A stretch of 64,000 nucleotides of DNA from positions 62,001-126,000 of the forward strand of contig NZ_PJNW01000004.1 in the NCBI RefSeq assembly GCF_002844595.1, given 5' to 3'. The notes under the pieces were generated by a model that saw only the letters and a list, made by a program, of their open reading frames with translations, made no database searches and was not told the origin of the DNA. Both the position numbers and the translations under genes were made by a program. The DNA is from Pleomorphomonas diazotrophica. GTDB lineage: Bacteria; Pseudomonadota; Alphaproteobacteria; Rhizobiales; Pleomorphomonadaceae. Below are positions 1 to 8,598 of the stretch, piece by piece (positions within the stretch are counted from its first letter, which is position 1; every line of letters begins with the position of its first letter).

Positions 1-68
1 GCCGTTCGGTAGGGACGATCCACACCGCCACCGAAAGCCTGCAACAAGCAGCCGTCGCCATCGCCTGA
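1..68 (+). CDS. C-terminal end of an unidentified gene (partial)
   Basis: A frame that is open from the left window edge ends with TGA at 66-68 and encodes about 21 residues (RSVGTIHTATESLQQAAVAIA). The residue mix is that of a helical protein end and differs from the other two frames, one of which stops at 10-12. It is too short to assign a family. It shows that a plus-strand gene finishes just before the antitoxin gene. The call rests on composition only. Confidence 0.35.
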   Translation, partial: RSVGTIHTATESLQQAAVAIA

Positions 69-317
69 CGGGCGGTGACGGCCCGACGGATTGCGACCGA
101 TAAGCAACCTCGACCATGGCAACGTCTGTTAGCTCGGAACGGTGAACGACGGGCGCCGTTCGTTTGCGTGAAGGTCGCCATGCACATGCGCTGGCCGTGC
201 CAAGGTCTCTCAAGTTGTATTGACAAATGTATGTACGCGTCCATGCTTCGGCGCGGTGAGACGAAACCAAAAGCGCTGAAAACGTCGGCCCCTGGGTAAA
301 GCGGGAGACCAGGAGAT
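69..317. other. Intergenic region upstream of the brnA-like gene
   Basis: This stretch lies between the upstream gene end and the antitoxin. It contains no convincing gene. In particular no BrnT-like toxin frame is present, although BrnT normally precedes BrnA. A -35-like TTGACA lies at 220-225 inside the small palindrome TTGT-N4-ACAA (215-226), with only a weak -10 (CATGCT, 242-247). The ribosome-binding site AGGAG lies just before the ATG at 318. The palindrome overlapping the -35 could be the autoregulatory site of the ribbon-helix-helix protein; this is inference. Confidence 0.35.
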
Positions 318-662
318 ATGGCCAGCTCTAAACAGGTGAACATCGTGAAGGTGGGCGATGCTCTCTATGAGAGCTTGCCTGATGGAACCCTGAGGCCCCT
401 CAAGGGTAACTCCGACTGGGCGCGCGTGGATGCCATGACGGAGGAGCAGGTCGAAGCTGCCGCGCTTTCCGAGGCGGACGGCCAGCCCCTTACCGATGAG
501 GAGTGGGCCAAGGTGAAGCTTGTGGATCCCTTCAAGACGCCCGTGACCATCCGATTGGATTCCGACGTGGTCGAGTGGTTCAAGTCCCAGGGGCAGCGAT
601 ACCAGACCCGCATGAACAGCGTCCTCAGACGCTATATGGAAGCCAACCGGAAAGCTGGGTGA
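318..662 (+). CDS. BrnA-type antitoxin, orphan
   Basis: A 114-residue protein with the two-part layout of BrnA antitoxins. The acidic N-terminal segment includes DWARVDAMTEEQ (about residues 34-45) and a DEEW motif. The C-terminal ribbon-helix-helix-like DNA-binding segment runs from about residue 75 to 110 and includes VTIRLDSDVVEWFKSQG. Known BrnA proteins neutralise the RelE-fold RNase BrnT and repress their own operon. Here no BrnT gene lies on either side: the upstream 249 bases have no toxin frame, and a terminator follows 70 bases downstream. It may act as a stand-alone regulator, neutralise a toxin encoded elsewhere, or be a relic. The start has a good AGGAG 6-7 bases upstream. Confidence 0.85.
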   Translation: MASSKQVNIVKVGDALYESLPDGTLRPLKGNSDWARVDAMTEEQVEAAALSEADGQPLTDEEWAKVKLVDPFKTPVTIRLDSDVVEWFKSQGQRYQTRMNSVLRRYMEANRKAG

Positions 663-680
663 GTACAAGAGCCTTGTTAA

Positions 681-695
681 GGCCCGGTTCGGGCC
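681..695 (+). other. Small hairpin after brnA
   Basis: A perfect 6-bp stem GGCCCG / CGGGCC with a 3-base loop lies 18 bases after the brnA stop. No T-run follows, so it is not an intrinsic terminator by itself. It may protect the 3' end or assist the terminator at 731-759. Confidence 0.35.
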
Positions 696-730
696 CAACA
701 CCGGCTTCCGCTCTTGCTGGAACTGCTGTG

Positions 731-759
731 AAAAGGCGGGACATCGGCCCCGCCTTTTT
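731..759. terminator. Bidirectional intrinsic terminator between brnA and the glycosidase gene
   Basis: AAAAGGCGGG (731-740) pairs perfectly with CCCGCCTTTT (749-758) across an 8-base loop. The A-run and T-run on the two sides make it functional in both directions. It lies between the convergent brnA (plus) and the glycosidase gene (minus, stop at 770). Confidence 0.85.
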
Positions 760-769
760 CTTTTGCGAT

Positions 770-2785
770 TCAGGGCCGGTAGGCGACTTCGACCATGGCG
801 ACGCCTGTCACCTCGGGCACGGTGAAGGACAGGCGTCCCGCCGCTTGCGTGAAGGGGAGCGCCGGTCCGTCGGGGATGAGGCGCACCGCTTCGACGGCGC
901 CGCCCACCTTCAGGGTGACGGCTATGTCGCGGAGCGTCACGAGGTCCTGGATCGGCTGGATGTTGCTATCCCAGAGATAGCCGCGCAGGGCTGGCGTCGC
1001 GTGCAGGAGATAGACGACGTCGCGGTTCTGCGTCGGCTGCCGGCGAACGGTCACCCGGCCGGCCCGTGGCAGGCTGGTTGTTACCAGTGTCTCGCCGCCG
1101 AGGGCGCCGATGATGAGGCGCTCCACCATTTCCAGAAGGCGCACGGCGCCGACCTCGGTGTAGATCCGGAACACCGGGTGGGCGAGATAGGTGATGCCGC
1201 CCTTGCGGCTGCCGCCGTCAAAGCCACTGGGGTCCGGCCGGCGCGGCACGTTGATGTGGCCGGAAAAATGCTTCGGCGTCCGGTCGAAATAGGGATCGTA
1301 GACGCTGCCGAGCGACTGACCATCGGTGACCTTGATGCGCTCGGAGGGGGCGTACATGAAGTTGGGCTCGTCGACACCGTCGGGGCGCCAGTCGGCTGTC
1401 GGCAGCAGGTAGTCGCCGCCCGCCATCGGCGAGGTCCCTTCCCAGGTGGCACCGGCGTCGAGGACGAAGCCCTGGCGGTTGATGCCGCTCTTGCCGGTGA
1501 GCAGCAGGCGGCCGCCGGCGGCGAGGTAGGCCTCCAGCTTGCGCTTGAGGTCGGCGCCGATCGGCACGGCGTCGGGCAGGATGATCAGACGGTAGGGCGA
1601 GAACTCGCTTTCGAGGTCGAGCACGTCGAAGGTGAGGCCCGCCTCCAGGAGAATGCGCGTCGCGCCGTCGTCGCTCGCCTGCTTCTGGCTTGGCGCCTCG
1701 ATGCTGGAGGGGTCGAAGGTCGCCGCTTCCAGCGAGACGAGGCCGATCTCGGCACGGTTGACGCTTCCCTCGGCCCAGGCCTCGCACTTCTCCACCCAGT
1801 CGTAGGCGGCGCCGACGATGGCCATGGTCGAGGCGTCGACGAAGCCGGTCGGATGCAGGTGGTCGCCGATCGAACAGCGGGCGCCATGGGCCAGCATGGC
1901 CCCGCATTCGTAGACGAGCGCCTCCGGCCGCTTGTAGCCGCCGATCTCGCCCCAGGTAAAATGGAACTTGCCGGTCATGCCGAGGAAGGGAATGCCGAGG
2001 GGATCGACATAGCGGGCGCTGACGGGGAAGTGGTCGTAGCCCCAGCCGGCCGTCGGCAGCGATTCCAGTTCGAGGTGGCTGTAGTACTTGGCGATATGCT
2101 GGCGGTTGCCGCGCCGGATGTGACCGGAGTTGAAGAACAGCGGCTTGTCCGGCGCGCGGGCGCGCACCGTTTCGGTCACCCGCTGATAGAAGTGATCCAA
2201 CGCCTCGGCGCCGAAACGCGTGCGATCATCGACCGACGTCCAGTCGAGACCGCGTCGCTCCATCTTGGCCTTGGCGTAGGGCGAGATCGACGGCAACTGG
2301 CTGCAGATGTCGATGAAGATGCCGTCGCCGTCGGGGTAGAGCTCCAGCACCTCGTCGATCTGGTTGCAGAGATAGTCGAGATAGGGCGAGGAGAAATCGA
2401 GATAGGCCCAGCCGGTTGGATCGTTGCGCGACTGGGGCAGGCGCCCGTCCGGTGTGACGATCCGCCAGTCGGCATAGTTGAAGGCGGCGTGCTCGTCCCA
2501 GGCGGCCGAAAGGTAGATCGGCGCGGCGATGCCCTCGGCATGCAGCGCGTCGATCTCGGCGCGCAGCAGGTCGAAGCCGAGGCCGGGGTGCATCCGGCCC
2601 ACCTTGGTCGGGTGGTAGGAGAGGCCGTGATGGCATTTGGCGAAGAGCGTCACGGAATCGACGTGGGCTTCCTTGAAGGCGCGGGCGAAGCCGCGCGCGT
2701 CGAAGCGGGAGCCGATGCTCTCGATCAGGTCGGAGGTGTGGAAGTCGAGATGAACTTGGCGAAAGCGCATGATGGCTGAGGTCAC
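770..2785 (-). CDS. GHL6/GH151-like glycoside hydrolase with GH42-type trimerisation domain
   Basis: A 671-residue cytoplasmic protein with no signal peptide. The N-terminal two thirds match the 'hypothetical glycosyl hydrolase 6' (GHL6) TIM-barrel family, recognisable from the stretch CHHGLSYHPTKVGRMHPGL near residue 50 and DGIFIDICSQ near residue 155. The C-terminal part (about residues 395-560) resembles the beta-galactosidase trimerisation fold, with a Rossmann-like segment LIILPDAVPIG. GHL6 members include the GH151 alpha-L-fucosidases, so fucosidase is the best-supported guess; the true substrate is not determined. It is the last gene of the sugar ABC operon and overlaps the ATPase stop by 4 bases, so it probably splits the sugar that the transporter imports. 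Confidence 0.75.
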   Translation of the reverse strand: MTSAIMRFRQVHLDFHTSDLIESIGSRFDARGFARAFKEAHVDSVTLFAKCHHGLSYHPTKVGRMHPGLGFDLLRAEIDALHAEGIAAPIYLSAAWDEHAAFNYADWRIVTPDGRLPQSRNDPTGWAYLDFSSPYLDYLCNQIDEVLELYPDGDGIFIDICSQLPSISPYAKAKMERRGLDWTSVDDRTRFGAEALDHFYQRVTETVRARAPDKPLFFNSGHIRRGNRQHIAKYYSHLELESLPTAGWGYDHFPVSARYVDPLGIPFLGMTGKFHFTWGEIGGYKRPEALVYECGAMLAHGARCSIGDHLHPTGFVDASTMAIVGAAYDWVEKCEAWAEGSVNRAEIGLVSLEAATFDPSSIEAPSQKQASDDGATRILLEAGLTFDVLDLESEFSPYRLIILPDAVPIGADLKRKLEAYLAAGGRLLLTGKSGINRQGFVLDAGATWEGTSPMAGGDYLLPTADWRPDGVDEPNFMYAPSERIKVTDGQSLGSVYDPYFDRTPKHFSGHINVPRRPDPSGFDGGSRKGGITYLAHPVFRIYTEVGAVRLLEMVERLIIGALGGETLVTTSLPRAGRVTVRRQPTQNRDVVYLLHATPALRGYLWDSNIQPIQDLVTLRDIAVTLKVGGAVEAVRLIPDGPALPFTQAAGRLSFTVPEVTGVAMVEVAYRP

Positions 2786-3921
2786 TCGTGATGGACGGGG
2801 GAAGCGTCGTGCAGCGTGGCGCCGTCGGCGGCGAACACCACGAAGGCCGAGCGGTCGGCCCGGAGGCTGACGCGCTGGCCGGGGCGCTTGTCGGACTGGC
2901 TCGGAACGAGCGCGGCGAAATAGCCGTCGAGGGATTCGGAATCGGTGGTGCGAAGGGTGTGGGCGTCGGAATAGACCAGCGTTTCGCGGCCGAGCGCCTC
3001 GACCACCGCCACCTCGGCGTCGGCGAGATGGATCTCGCCGCCGTCGCCGAGCGCTTCCGGACGGATGCCCAGCGTCACCGCGTCGCCGAGGACCGGCAGC
3101 GTTTCGCCGGGCGCGAACTCCAGGTCGAGCAGCGGCCTTCCCTCGCCGAGCGAGAGACCGACCGTCCGGCCGCTGAGCCGGACGACGCGGGCGGCGATGA
3201 AGTTCATGCGCGGCGAGCCGATGAAGCCGGCCACGAAGCGCGTTGCCGGCCGGTTGTAGAGGTCGAGCGGCGAGCCGATCTGCTCGATGTTGCCGCCGTT
3301 CATCACGATGATGCGGTCGGCCATGGTCATGGCCTCGGTCTGGTCGTGGGTGACGTAGAGCATGGTGGCGCCGAGCTCGCGGTGCAGGCGGGATAGCTCG
3401 ATGCGCATCTGCGAGCGCAGCGCGGCGTCGAGGTTCGAAAGCGGCTCGTCGAACAGGAACACCTCCGGCGCGCGGGTGATGGCCCGGCCGATGGCGACGC
3501 GCTGCTTCTGGCCGCCCGACAGCGCCTTCGGATACTTGCCGAGGTGGTCGGTGATGCGCAGGATCTCGGCGGCGCGCGTGACGGCGGCGTCGATCTCGCT
3601 CCGCGGCCGGCGCGCCACCTTGAGGGCGAAGCCCATGTTCTGGGCTACCGTCATGTGCGGGTAGAGCGCGTAGTTCTGGAACACCATGGCGACGCCGCGG
3701 TCGGACGGTTCGGCGGCGGTGATGTCGTGGCCGGCAATGCTGACCGAGCCCGAGGAAATCTCCTCGAGGCCGGCGATGGAGCGCAGCAGCGTCGACTTGC
3801 CGCAGCCCGACGGTCCGACCATGACGACGAACTCGCCCCGCTGGGCGGCAAAGGACACGCCCGAGAGCACGGTGAGCTGGCCGTAGCGCTTGACGACGTC
3901 GCGGACTTCAAGATGGGACAT
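2782..3921 (-). CDS. Sugar ABC transporter ATP-binding protein (MsmK/UgpC/MalK type)
   Basis: A 379-residue ATPase that energises the permease pair encoded upstream. Visible motifs are Walker A GPSGCGKST (about residues 37-45), the Q-loop at VFQNYALYPHMT, the signature LSGGQKQR, Walker B VFLFDEPLSNLD and the switch histidine in YVTHDQTEAM. The C-terminal 130 residues form the OB-like regulatory domain typical of CUT1-family ATPases. Length is normal for the family. Its stop overlaps the glycosidase start (ATGA, 2782-2785), and 9 bases separate it from the permease gene, which fits tight operon coupling. Confidence 0.95.
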   Translation of the reverse strand: MSHLEVRDVVKRYGQLTVLSGVSFAAQRGEFVVMVGPSGCGKSTLLRSIAGLEEISSGSVSIAGHDITAAEPSDRGVAMVFQNYALYPHMTVAQNMGFALKVARRPRSEIDAAVTRAAEILRITDHLGKYPKALSGGQKQRVAIGRAITRAPEVFLFDEPLSNLDAALRSQMRIELSRLHRELGATMLYVTHDQTEAMTMADRIIVMNGGNIEQIGSPLDLYNRPATRFVAGFIGSPRMNFIAARVVRLSGRTVGLSLGEGRPLLDLEFAPGETLPVLGDAVTLGIRPEALGDGGEIHLADAEVAVVEALGRETLVYSDAHTLRTTDSESLDGYFAALVPSQSDKRPGQRVSLRADRSAFVVFAADGATLHDASPVHHE

Positions 3922-3930
3922 GGCGAACCT

Positions 3931-4758
3931 CTACTTGCCGAGGCCGGCGAGGCTGCGCACGAAATGGCGCTGGGCCAGCAGGAAGATGACGATGAGGGGT
4001 AGGGTGGCGATGGAAAGGCCGGCCATCAGGGCGGGCCAGTCGGCGCTGTATTGCCCGGTCAGCCCGTAGATGCCGACGGGAAGCGTCCGCACGTCGGACT
4101 TGGTGAGCATCAGGAGGGCGAGGATGAACTCGTTCCAGTTGAAGACGGCCTGGAAGATGGCGCCGCTGGCGATCGCCGGCCCGGAGAGCGGCAGCACGAT
4201 GCGGAAGAACACCTCGAGGCGACCGCAGCCGTCGAGCCGCGCCGCCTCCTCGAGCTCGCGCGGAAACTCCAGGAAGAAGGCGTAGAACAGCATGGTCGTG
4301 AAGGGGATGCCGTAGGCCGCGTAGGGCAGGGCGATGGCAAGGCGCGAGTTGAGGAGGCCGGCGCCGGAGACCAGTTGGTAGAGCGGCACCATCACGCTTT
4401 GCAGCGGCACGGCGAAACCGGCGACGATGGCGACATAGACCCAGCGCATCACCGGCCGGTCGGAGCGGGCTAGAATGTAGGCGGCGAGGCTGGAGGCGAA
4501 GATGATGATCGTCACCGACAGCGCGGTGACCAGGAGCGAGTTGAAGAGGAAGCCGCTTATGCCGATGCCCCAGGCGCGTTCGAAGGCGGCGAAGCTGAAC
4601 TGTTTGGGCAGGGCGAGCGGGCGGGTGAACAGCTCGGCCTGGCTCTTGAAGGCGGAGATGACCATCACGAAGACGGGCAAGAGCACGAACAGCGTCCACA
4701 ACGAGACGACGGCGTGCAGGCCGATGGCGACGGTGCGGGAGCGAAGCGTCATGGCCAT
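3931..4758 (-). CDS. Sugar ABC transporter permease, MalG type
   Basis: A 275-residue inner-membrane permease of the CUT1 family with about six membrane helices. The conserved cytoplasmic EAA loop is visible as EEAARLDGCGRLEVFFRIVLP in the second half. The same reading frame is open much further upstream, but the real start is the ATG at 4758 (protein MAMTLRSRT), which follows AGGGGA at correct spacing and abuts the stop of the MalF-type gene. It forms the channel together with the preceding permease. Confidence 0.92.
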   Translation of the reverse strand: MAMTLRSRTVAIGLHAVVSLWTLFVLLPVFVMVISAFKSQAELFTRPLALPKQFSFAAFERAWGIGISGFLFNSLLVTALSVTIIIFASSLAAYILARSDRPVMRWVYVAIVAGFAVPLQSVMVPLYQLVSGAGLLNSRLAIALPYAAYGIPFTTMLFYAFFLEFPRELEEAARLDGCGRLEVFFRIVLPLSGPAIASGAIFQAVFNWNEFILALLMLTKSDVRTLPVGIYGLTGQYSADWPALMAGLSIATLPLIVIFLLAQRHFVRSLAGLGK

Positions 4759-4763
4759 TCCCC

Positions 4764-5687
4764 TCAAGCCCGGCGCGACAGGCGGACCTGCAGCCAGCCG
4801 AGCAGCACGGCGGTGACCAGCAGGACGACGGCCATGGCGTTGGCGTAGCCCATGTTTCCGAAGGCGAAGGCCTGGGTATAGGTGTAGGTGCCCAGGACCT
4901 GCGTGGCGTTGGCCGGGCCGCCGCCGGTGGTGACGAAGACGAGGTCGAACACCTTGAAGCCGCCGATCACGGTGATCAGCGTCGCCAGCACCAGCACGTT
5001 TCGGATGCCGGGAAGCGTGATGTACCAGAAGGCCTTGAGGCCGCGCGCGCCGTCGAGCGAGGCCGCCTCGTAGTGCTCTCTCGGGATGGCCTGCAGGCCG
5101 GCGAGGATCAGCATCATCTGGAAGCCGACGTTCTGCCAGGCGGCGATGAGCAGCAGCATCCACAGCGAGATCGAGGGATCGCCCAGCCAGCCGAGCCGCG
5201 GCGTCGGCAGGCCCAGCGCCTTCACCACGGCATTGAGCGGGCCGACGTTGGGATCGAGGATCAGCATCCAGACGAAGGCGACGGCGATCGACGAGATCAC
5301 CACCGGCATGAAGATGATGGTGCGGTAGACGACATTGCCGCGCCTTATGCCCCGGTCGAGGATGGCGGCGAGGATGGCGCCGCCGCCGACCTGGGAGATC
5401 ACCGATCCCACGACGATGAAGACGTTGTTGGAGATGGCGAGCCAGAACAGCGGGTCGGTGACCGCCCGCCGGTAGTTGTCGCCGCCCACGTAGGTCCAGT
5501 TGGCGGACGTCATCGAGAAGTCGAAGAAGGAGCCGATCACGGCGACGACGGCCGGGATCAGGATGAAGACGCCGATCAGGATGAGGGCGGGCGCCATCAT
5601 CGCCGTCGCGGTGAGGGAGCCGGCGGTGAGCGCCGGCCGTCTGGCGCTGGACGTGCCGGTGATGGTGGGTGTCGGTGGCAAGGGCAT
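4764..5687 (-). CDS. Sugar ABC transporter permease, MalF/UgpA type
   Basis: A 307-residue permease with about six predicted membrane helices starting near residue 25. The EAA loop EAASLDGARGLKAFWYITLPG lies around residues 210-230. I choose the ATG at 5687 (MPLPPTPT), preceded by CAGGGAA, over an ATG 81 bases upstream: the upstream extension is proline- and arginine-rich and has no good ribosome-binding site. Partner of the MalG-type subunit; only 5 bases separate the two genes. Confidence 0.92.
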   Translation of the reverse strand: MPLPPTPTITGTSSARRPALTAGSLTATAMMAPALILIGVFILIPAVVAVIGSFFDFSMTSANWTYVGGDNYRRAVTDPLFWLAISNNVFIVVGSVISQVGGGAILAAILDRGIRRGNVVYRTIIFMPVVISSIAVAFVWMLILDPNVGPLNAVVKALGLPTPRLGWLGDPSISLWMLLLIAAWQNVGFQMMLILAGLQAIPREHYEAASLDGARGLKAFWYITLPGIRNVLVLATLITVIGGFKVFDLVFVTTGGGPANATQVLGTYTYTQAFAFGNMGYANAMAVVLLVTAVLLGWLQVRLSRRA

Positions 5688-5819
5688 GCTGTTCCCTGGC
5701 GGCCGTCGCCGCCGAAGGGCGGCCGGCCAACGAGGATGGAAGGCGGTCGGGACGACGGTTTGCATCATGTCGTCCCGACCGAGTGGCGCCAGTCCCCGGG
5801 GGGGGGAAGGGAGGGCGCC

Positions 5820-7112
5820 TTACTGCTTGGCCTGGGCGGCCAGCGCCGCCTCGCGCACCTTGCCGACGGCCGCCTCCGGCGTCAGCGTGCGGTTCAGCAC
5901 CTCGACGGTGGCGTTCATGTAGGCGTCGGCGACGGTGGACTCGAGCAGCGCATCGAGCACGTTGACGCCTTGCTTCAGCGTGCCGACGTCGCGGGCGATG
6001 TCCTTGAAGCTCTGGGGCACGCCCTCGGCCTTGTCGATCAGCTTGGCGTTGGACGGCAGGAACTGCACCTTCTCGGCGAACTTCAGCCCCTGCTCGTCGG
6101 AGACCAGGAAGCTCAGCCATTCCACCGCCTCCTTGGGATGGGCGGTCTTGGCGGAGACCTGATAGCCCTCGGGCACCAGGAAGTTGGCGTCGGCGCTGCC
6201 CTTGCCGCCCTCCATCACGGGCAGGCGGAAGAAGCCGTAGTCGGTGAAGCCCGCCGCGTCGAGGCCCGAGGTACACCAGGTGCCGCAGTATTCCATGGGC
6301 GACGCCTTGGTGGCGAACATCGAGTCGGCGATGGCATATTCGGTGGCGTTCGGCGCATCCTCGAAGCAGCCGGCGTCCTGGAGGTCGACGAGGGCCTGGA
6401 AGGCCTTGGCATAGCCCGGATCGGTGTAGAGCTGGTCGGCCGGCCGCGACAGGTCGTAGTCGGCGGCGGTGCCTTCGACGCCCATGGCGCGCTCGTTGAG
6501 CATGGTCATCCAGTGGATGGCCTTCCAGCGCGTCTTGTTGCCGAGCGGCATGGGGATGGTGTCGGGATTGATCCCACGGACCGCCTTGCAGAGGGCGCCG
6601 AGCTCGCCGAGCGTCTTGGGGATCTCGAGCTTGTGTTCGGCGAAATAGGCCTTGTCGTAGAAGACGTATTTCGAGACGGCGTCCATGGCGACGCCGTAGA
6701 GGCGGCCGTCATAGCGGAAGGCGTCGAGCCAGCCCTCGGGCAGCACCTTGGCGAAGCCGCCGGGCGCGTTGCCGAAGTCGGTGATGTCGAGCGCCAGCTT
6801 GTCCTTGATGAGTTGCTTGGCGCGATCGCCCGACCAGTTGAAGAACACATCCGGCCCGTCGGAGCCGACGAGCGCCACCTTCAGGGCCGTCTTGTAGGGA
6901 TCGCCCGGAAAGATCTGGTGTTCGATGGTGACGTTCGGATGGGTCGCCTTGAAGCTCTCGGCGGCCTCGGCGATGAACTCCTTGTAGCCGTTGTTGTCGA
7001 GCGTCCACATCTTGATGACGATGTCTTCGGCGCGCGCCGGAACGGCAAGCAGCGCGGCGCCGAGGATGGCGCCGGCGACAAGGCGCATCTCTCCATTCAA
7101 CCGGAGTTGCAT
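5820..7112 (-). CDS. Sugar ABC transporter periplasmic binding protein
   Basis: A 430-residue extracellular solute-binding protein (family 1, CUT1). It has an N-terminal signal peptide with cleavage likely after VPARA (about residue 28), and the mature part starts EDIVIKMWTL. The GGGAGA ribosome-binding site is well placed for the ATG at 7112. It is the first gene of the operon and is followed by a 132-base gap before the permeases, a common arrangement that allows more binding protein than permease to be made. The ligand is unknown; the glycosidase in the operon suggests an oligosaccharide or glycoside. Confidence 0.92.
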   Translation of the reverse strand: MQLRLNGEMRLVAGAILGAALLAVPARAEDIVIKMWTLDNNGYKEFIAEAAESFKATHPNVTIEHQIFPGDPYKTALKVALVGSDGPDVFFNWSGDRAKQLIKDKLALDITDFGNAPGGFAKVLPEGWLDAFRYDGRLYGVAMDAVSKYVFYDKAYFAEHKLEIPKTLGELGALCKAVRGINPDTIPMPLGNKTRWKAIHWMTMLNERAMGVEGTAADYDLSRPADQLYTDPGYAKAFQALVDLQDAGCFEDAPNATEYAIADSMFATKASPMEYCGTWCTSGLDAAGFTDYGFFRLPVMEGGKGSADANFLVPEGYQVSAKTAHPKEAVEWLSFLVSDEQGLKFAEKVQFLPSNAKLIDKAEGVPQSFKDIARDVGTLKQGVNVLDALLESTVADAYMNATVEVLNRTLTPEAAVGKVREAALAAQAKQ

Positions 7113-7188
7113 GATAATCTCCCTGACCCTCTAGACCGAAACGACGAACGAACTCCGTCTTGATGCGGAAACCCTGGTGGGTCTTGGT

Positions 7189-7204
7189 ATCGAACCGTTT
7201 CGAT
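7189..7204. promoter_or_regulatory. LacI-family operator at the sugar operon promoter
   Basis: ATCGAA-CCGT-TTCGAT has perfect 6-bp arms with a central CG, as in typical LacI/GalR operators. It sits immediately downstream of the -10 of the binding-protein promoter, where a repressor would block initiation. The 10-base half ACGGTTCGAT recurs at 7358-7367 ahead of the lacI-type gene, and ATCGAAC recurs at 7239-7245 and 7250-7256. Confidence 0.65.
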
Positions 7205-7207
7205 TGG

Positions 7208-7236
7208 ATCGTATAATCGTCCTTTTGGCTTGACAA
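7208..7236 (-). promoter_or_regulatory. Promoter of the sugar ABC operon
   Basis: On the minus strand TTGTCA (7236-7231) is followed after 17 bases by TACGAT (7213-7208). These match the sigma-70 consensus at 5/6 and 4/6 positions. The expected transcription start near 7201 falls inside the operator at 7189-7204. Confidence 0.55.
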
Positions 7237-7357
7237 GCATCGAACTATCATCGAACAGCGATATGTCGGCCGGTCATTTCTATGCCAGGGTACCGGGAGA
7301 ACCGTCGTATCGTCATTTCACCGCGCATCCGCATGGATGGAGGCGTGGTGCATAAAA

Positions 7358-7367
7358 ACGGTTCGAT
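7358..7367. promoter_or_regulatory. Operator half-site upstream of the lacI-type gene
   Basis: ACGGTTCGAT here is identical to the reverse complement of the left half of the operator at 7189-7204. It lies 30 bases before the regulator start, so it may provide autoregulation. A single half-site is weak evidence. Confidence 0.35.
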
Positions 7368-7397
7368 GACCGGCATGCCCCGGAAAGGACAAGCGAG

Positions 7398-8411
7398 TTG
7401 GCGACGATCAGAGATGTGGCCCGTCACGCCGGCGTTTCCATTTCCACCGTGTCGCTGGCCCTCAACGGCACCGGGCCGGTCAGCGAGGAAACGCGCGCTC
7501 GCATCGACGCGGCGGTGGCGGCCGTGCGCTACACCCCGAACCTGATGGCGCAGAACCTGAAGCGCGGGCAGTCCAAGCTGGTGGGCATGGTGCTGGGCGA
7601 CGCCGCCAACCCGTTCTTTGGCCGGCTGTTCGGTACCATCGACAAGCAGATCTCCGGCCACGAGCACATGCTGATCGTCGCCAACCTCGCCTCCGATCCG
7701 GACCGCGAGCTGCGCACGCTGACCCTCCTGAAGCGGCACCGGGTGGCGGGCATCATCATGACGCCGCTCCGCAACGACCCCGAGTTCGCCGCCTATCTCA
7801 ACGAGATCGACGTTCCCGTGGTGCTGGTCGACCAGGACGTCGACGGCACCGCCCTCGACTTCGTCACCTCCGACCACCACCGCGGCACGGAGATGCTGAC
7901 CGAATATCTCGCGCGGCTCGGCCACCGCCGCATTGCCTATGTCGGGGGACAGCGAAGCATGTGGGTGGCAAGGCGCCGCCTGGAGGGCTTCCGCGCTGCC
8001 ATGGCCAAGGCGGACATCCCGGTGGAGCCGGAGTTCGAGGTCGTGGCCGACTACAGCGCCGATCTCGCCTATGACAACGTCATCCGCCTGATGTCGGCGC
8101 CCCGGCGGCCGACCGCCATCCTGGCGGCCAACAACTACATGGCGATCGGTGCGCTGCAGGCGGTCACCGACCTCGGCTTCCGCTGCCCCGACGACGTGTC
8201 CATCGCCGGCATCGACGTGGTGGCCTGGAGCAGCATCGTCATGCCCCGGATCACCACGGTGGAGCAGCCGATCGAGGACCTCGCCCGCGTCGCCTCGCTG
8301 TGGATGATGGAACACGTCCGGGGCGAGGCGGTGAGGGGAGGGCCGCGGCGCTGCCACATCGCCGAGCCCAGGCTGGTCATCGGCCATTCCTGCGCGCCGC
8401 CACCGAAGTGA
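7398..8411 (+). CDS. LacI-family transcriptional regulator of the sugar operon
   Basis: A 337-residue repressor. The N-terminal helix-turn-helix reads TIRDVARHAGVSISTVSLAL and the hinge continues through YTPNLMAQNLKRGQS. The rest is the periplasmic-binding-protein-like effector domain. The start is a TTG at 7398, placed 7-8 bases after GGAAAGGAC; no closer ATG preserves the helix-turn-helix. It is divergent from the ABC operon, and the palindrome at 7189-7204 is its likely target. The inducer is probably the imported sugar or its product. Confidence 0.93.
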   Translation: MATIRDVARHAGVSISTVSLALNGTGPVSEETRARIDAAVAAVRYTPNLMAQNLKRGQSKLVGMVLGDAANPFFGRLFGTIDKQISGHEHMLIVANLASDPDRELRTLTLLKRHRVAGIIMTPLRNDPEFAAYLNEIDVPVVLVDQDVDGTALDFVTSDHHRGTEMLTEYLARLGHRRIAYVGGQRSMWVARRRLEGFRAAMAKADIPVEPEFEVVADYSADLAYDNVIRLMSAPRRPTAILAANNYMAIGALQAVTDLGFRCPDDVSIAGIDVVAWSSIVMPRITTVEQPIEDLARVASLWMMEHVRGEAVRGGPRRCHIAEPRLVIGHSCAPPPK

Positions 8412-8598
8412 CGCCGCCCGGCGGTTTGATTTCCGTACCCTGATCCACCCACCGGTTGCCAGGACGATCCGGCCGCCGCGACACGCGATTTGTTGTTTCT
8501 GAAAATGTCACGAAGGTTACATTTGACCCTGAAATAACCACCGGCGAACGGGGACGAGGCCCGGTTCTGGTCGAGAAATTGTTCGTCAGGGTGGTAAA

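Noticed and set aside
503-2779. A 2.3-kb plus-strand open frame across brnA and the glycosidase
   Set aside because: It overlaps two well-supported genes and a terminator, and its translation is low-complexity.
8501-8530. Phosphate-box-like sequence upstream of the autotransporter
   Set aside because: There is an inverted AAATGT/ACATTT pair, but not the direct TGTCA-type repeats with 11-base spacing of PhoB sites.
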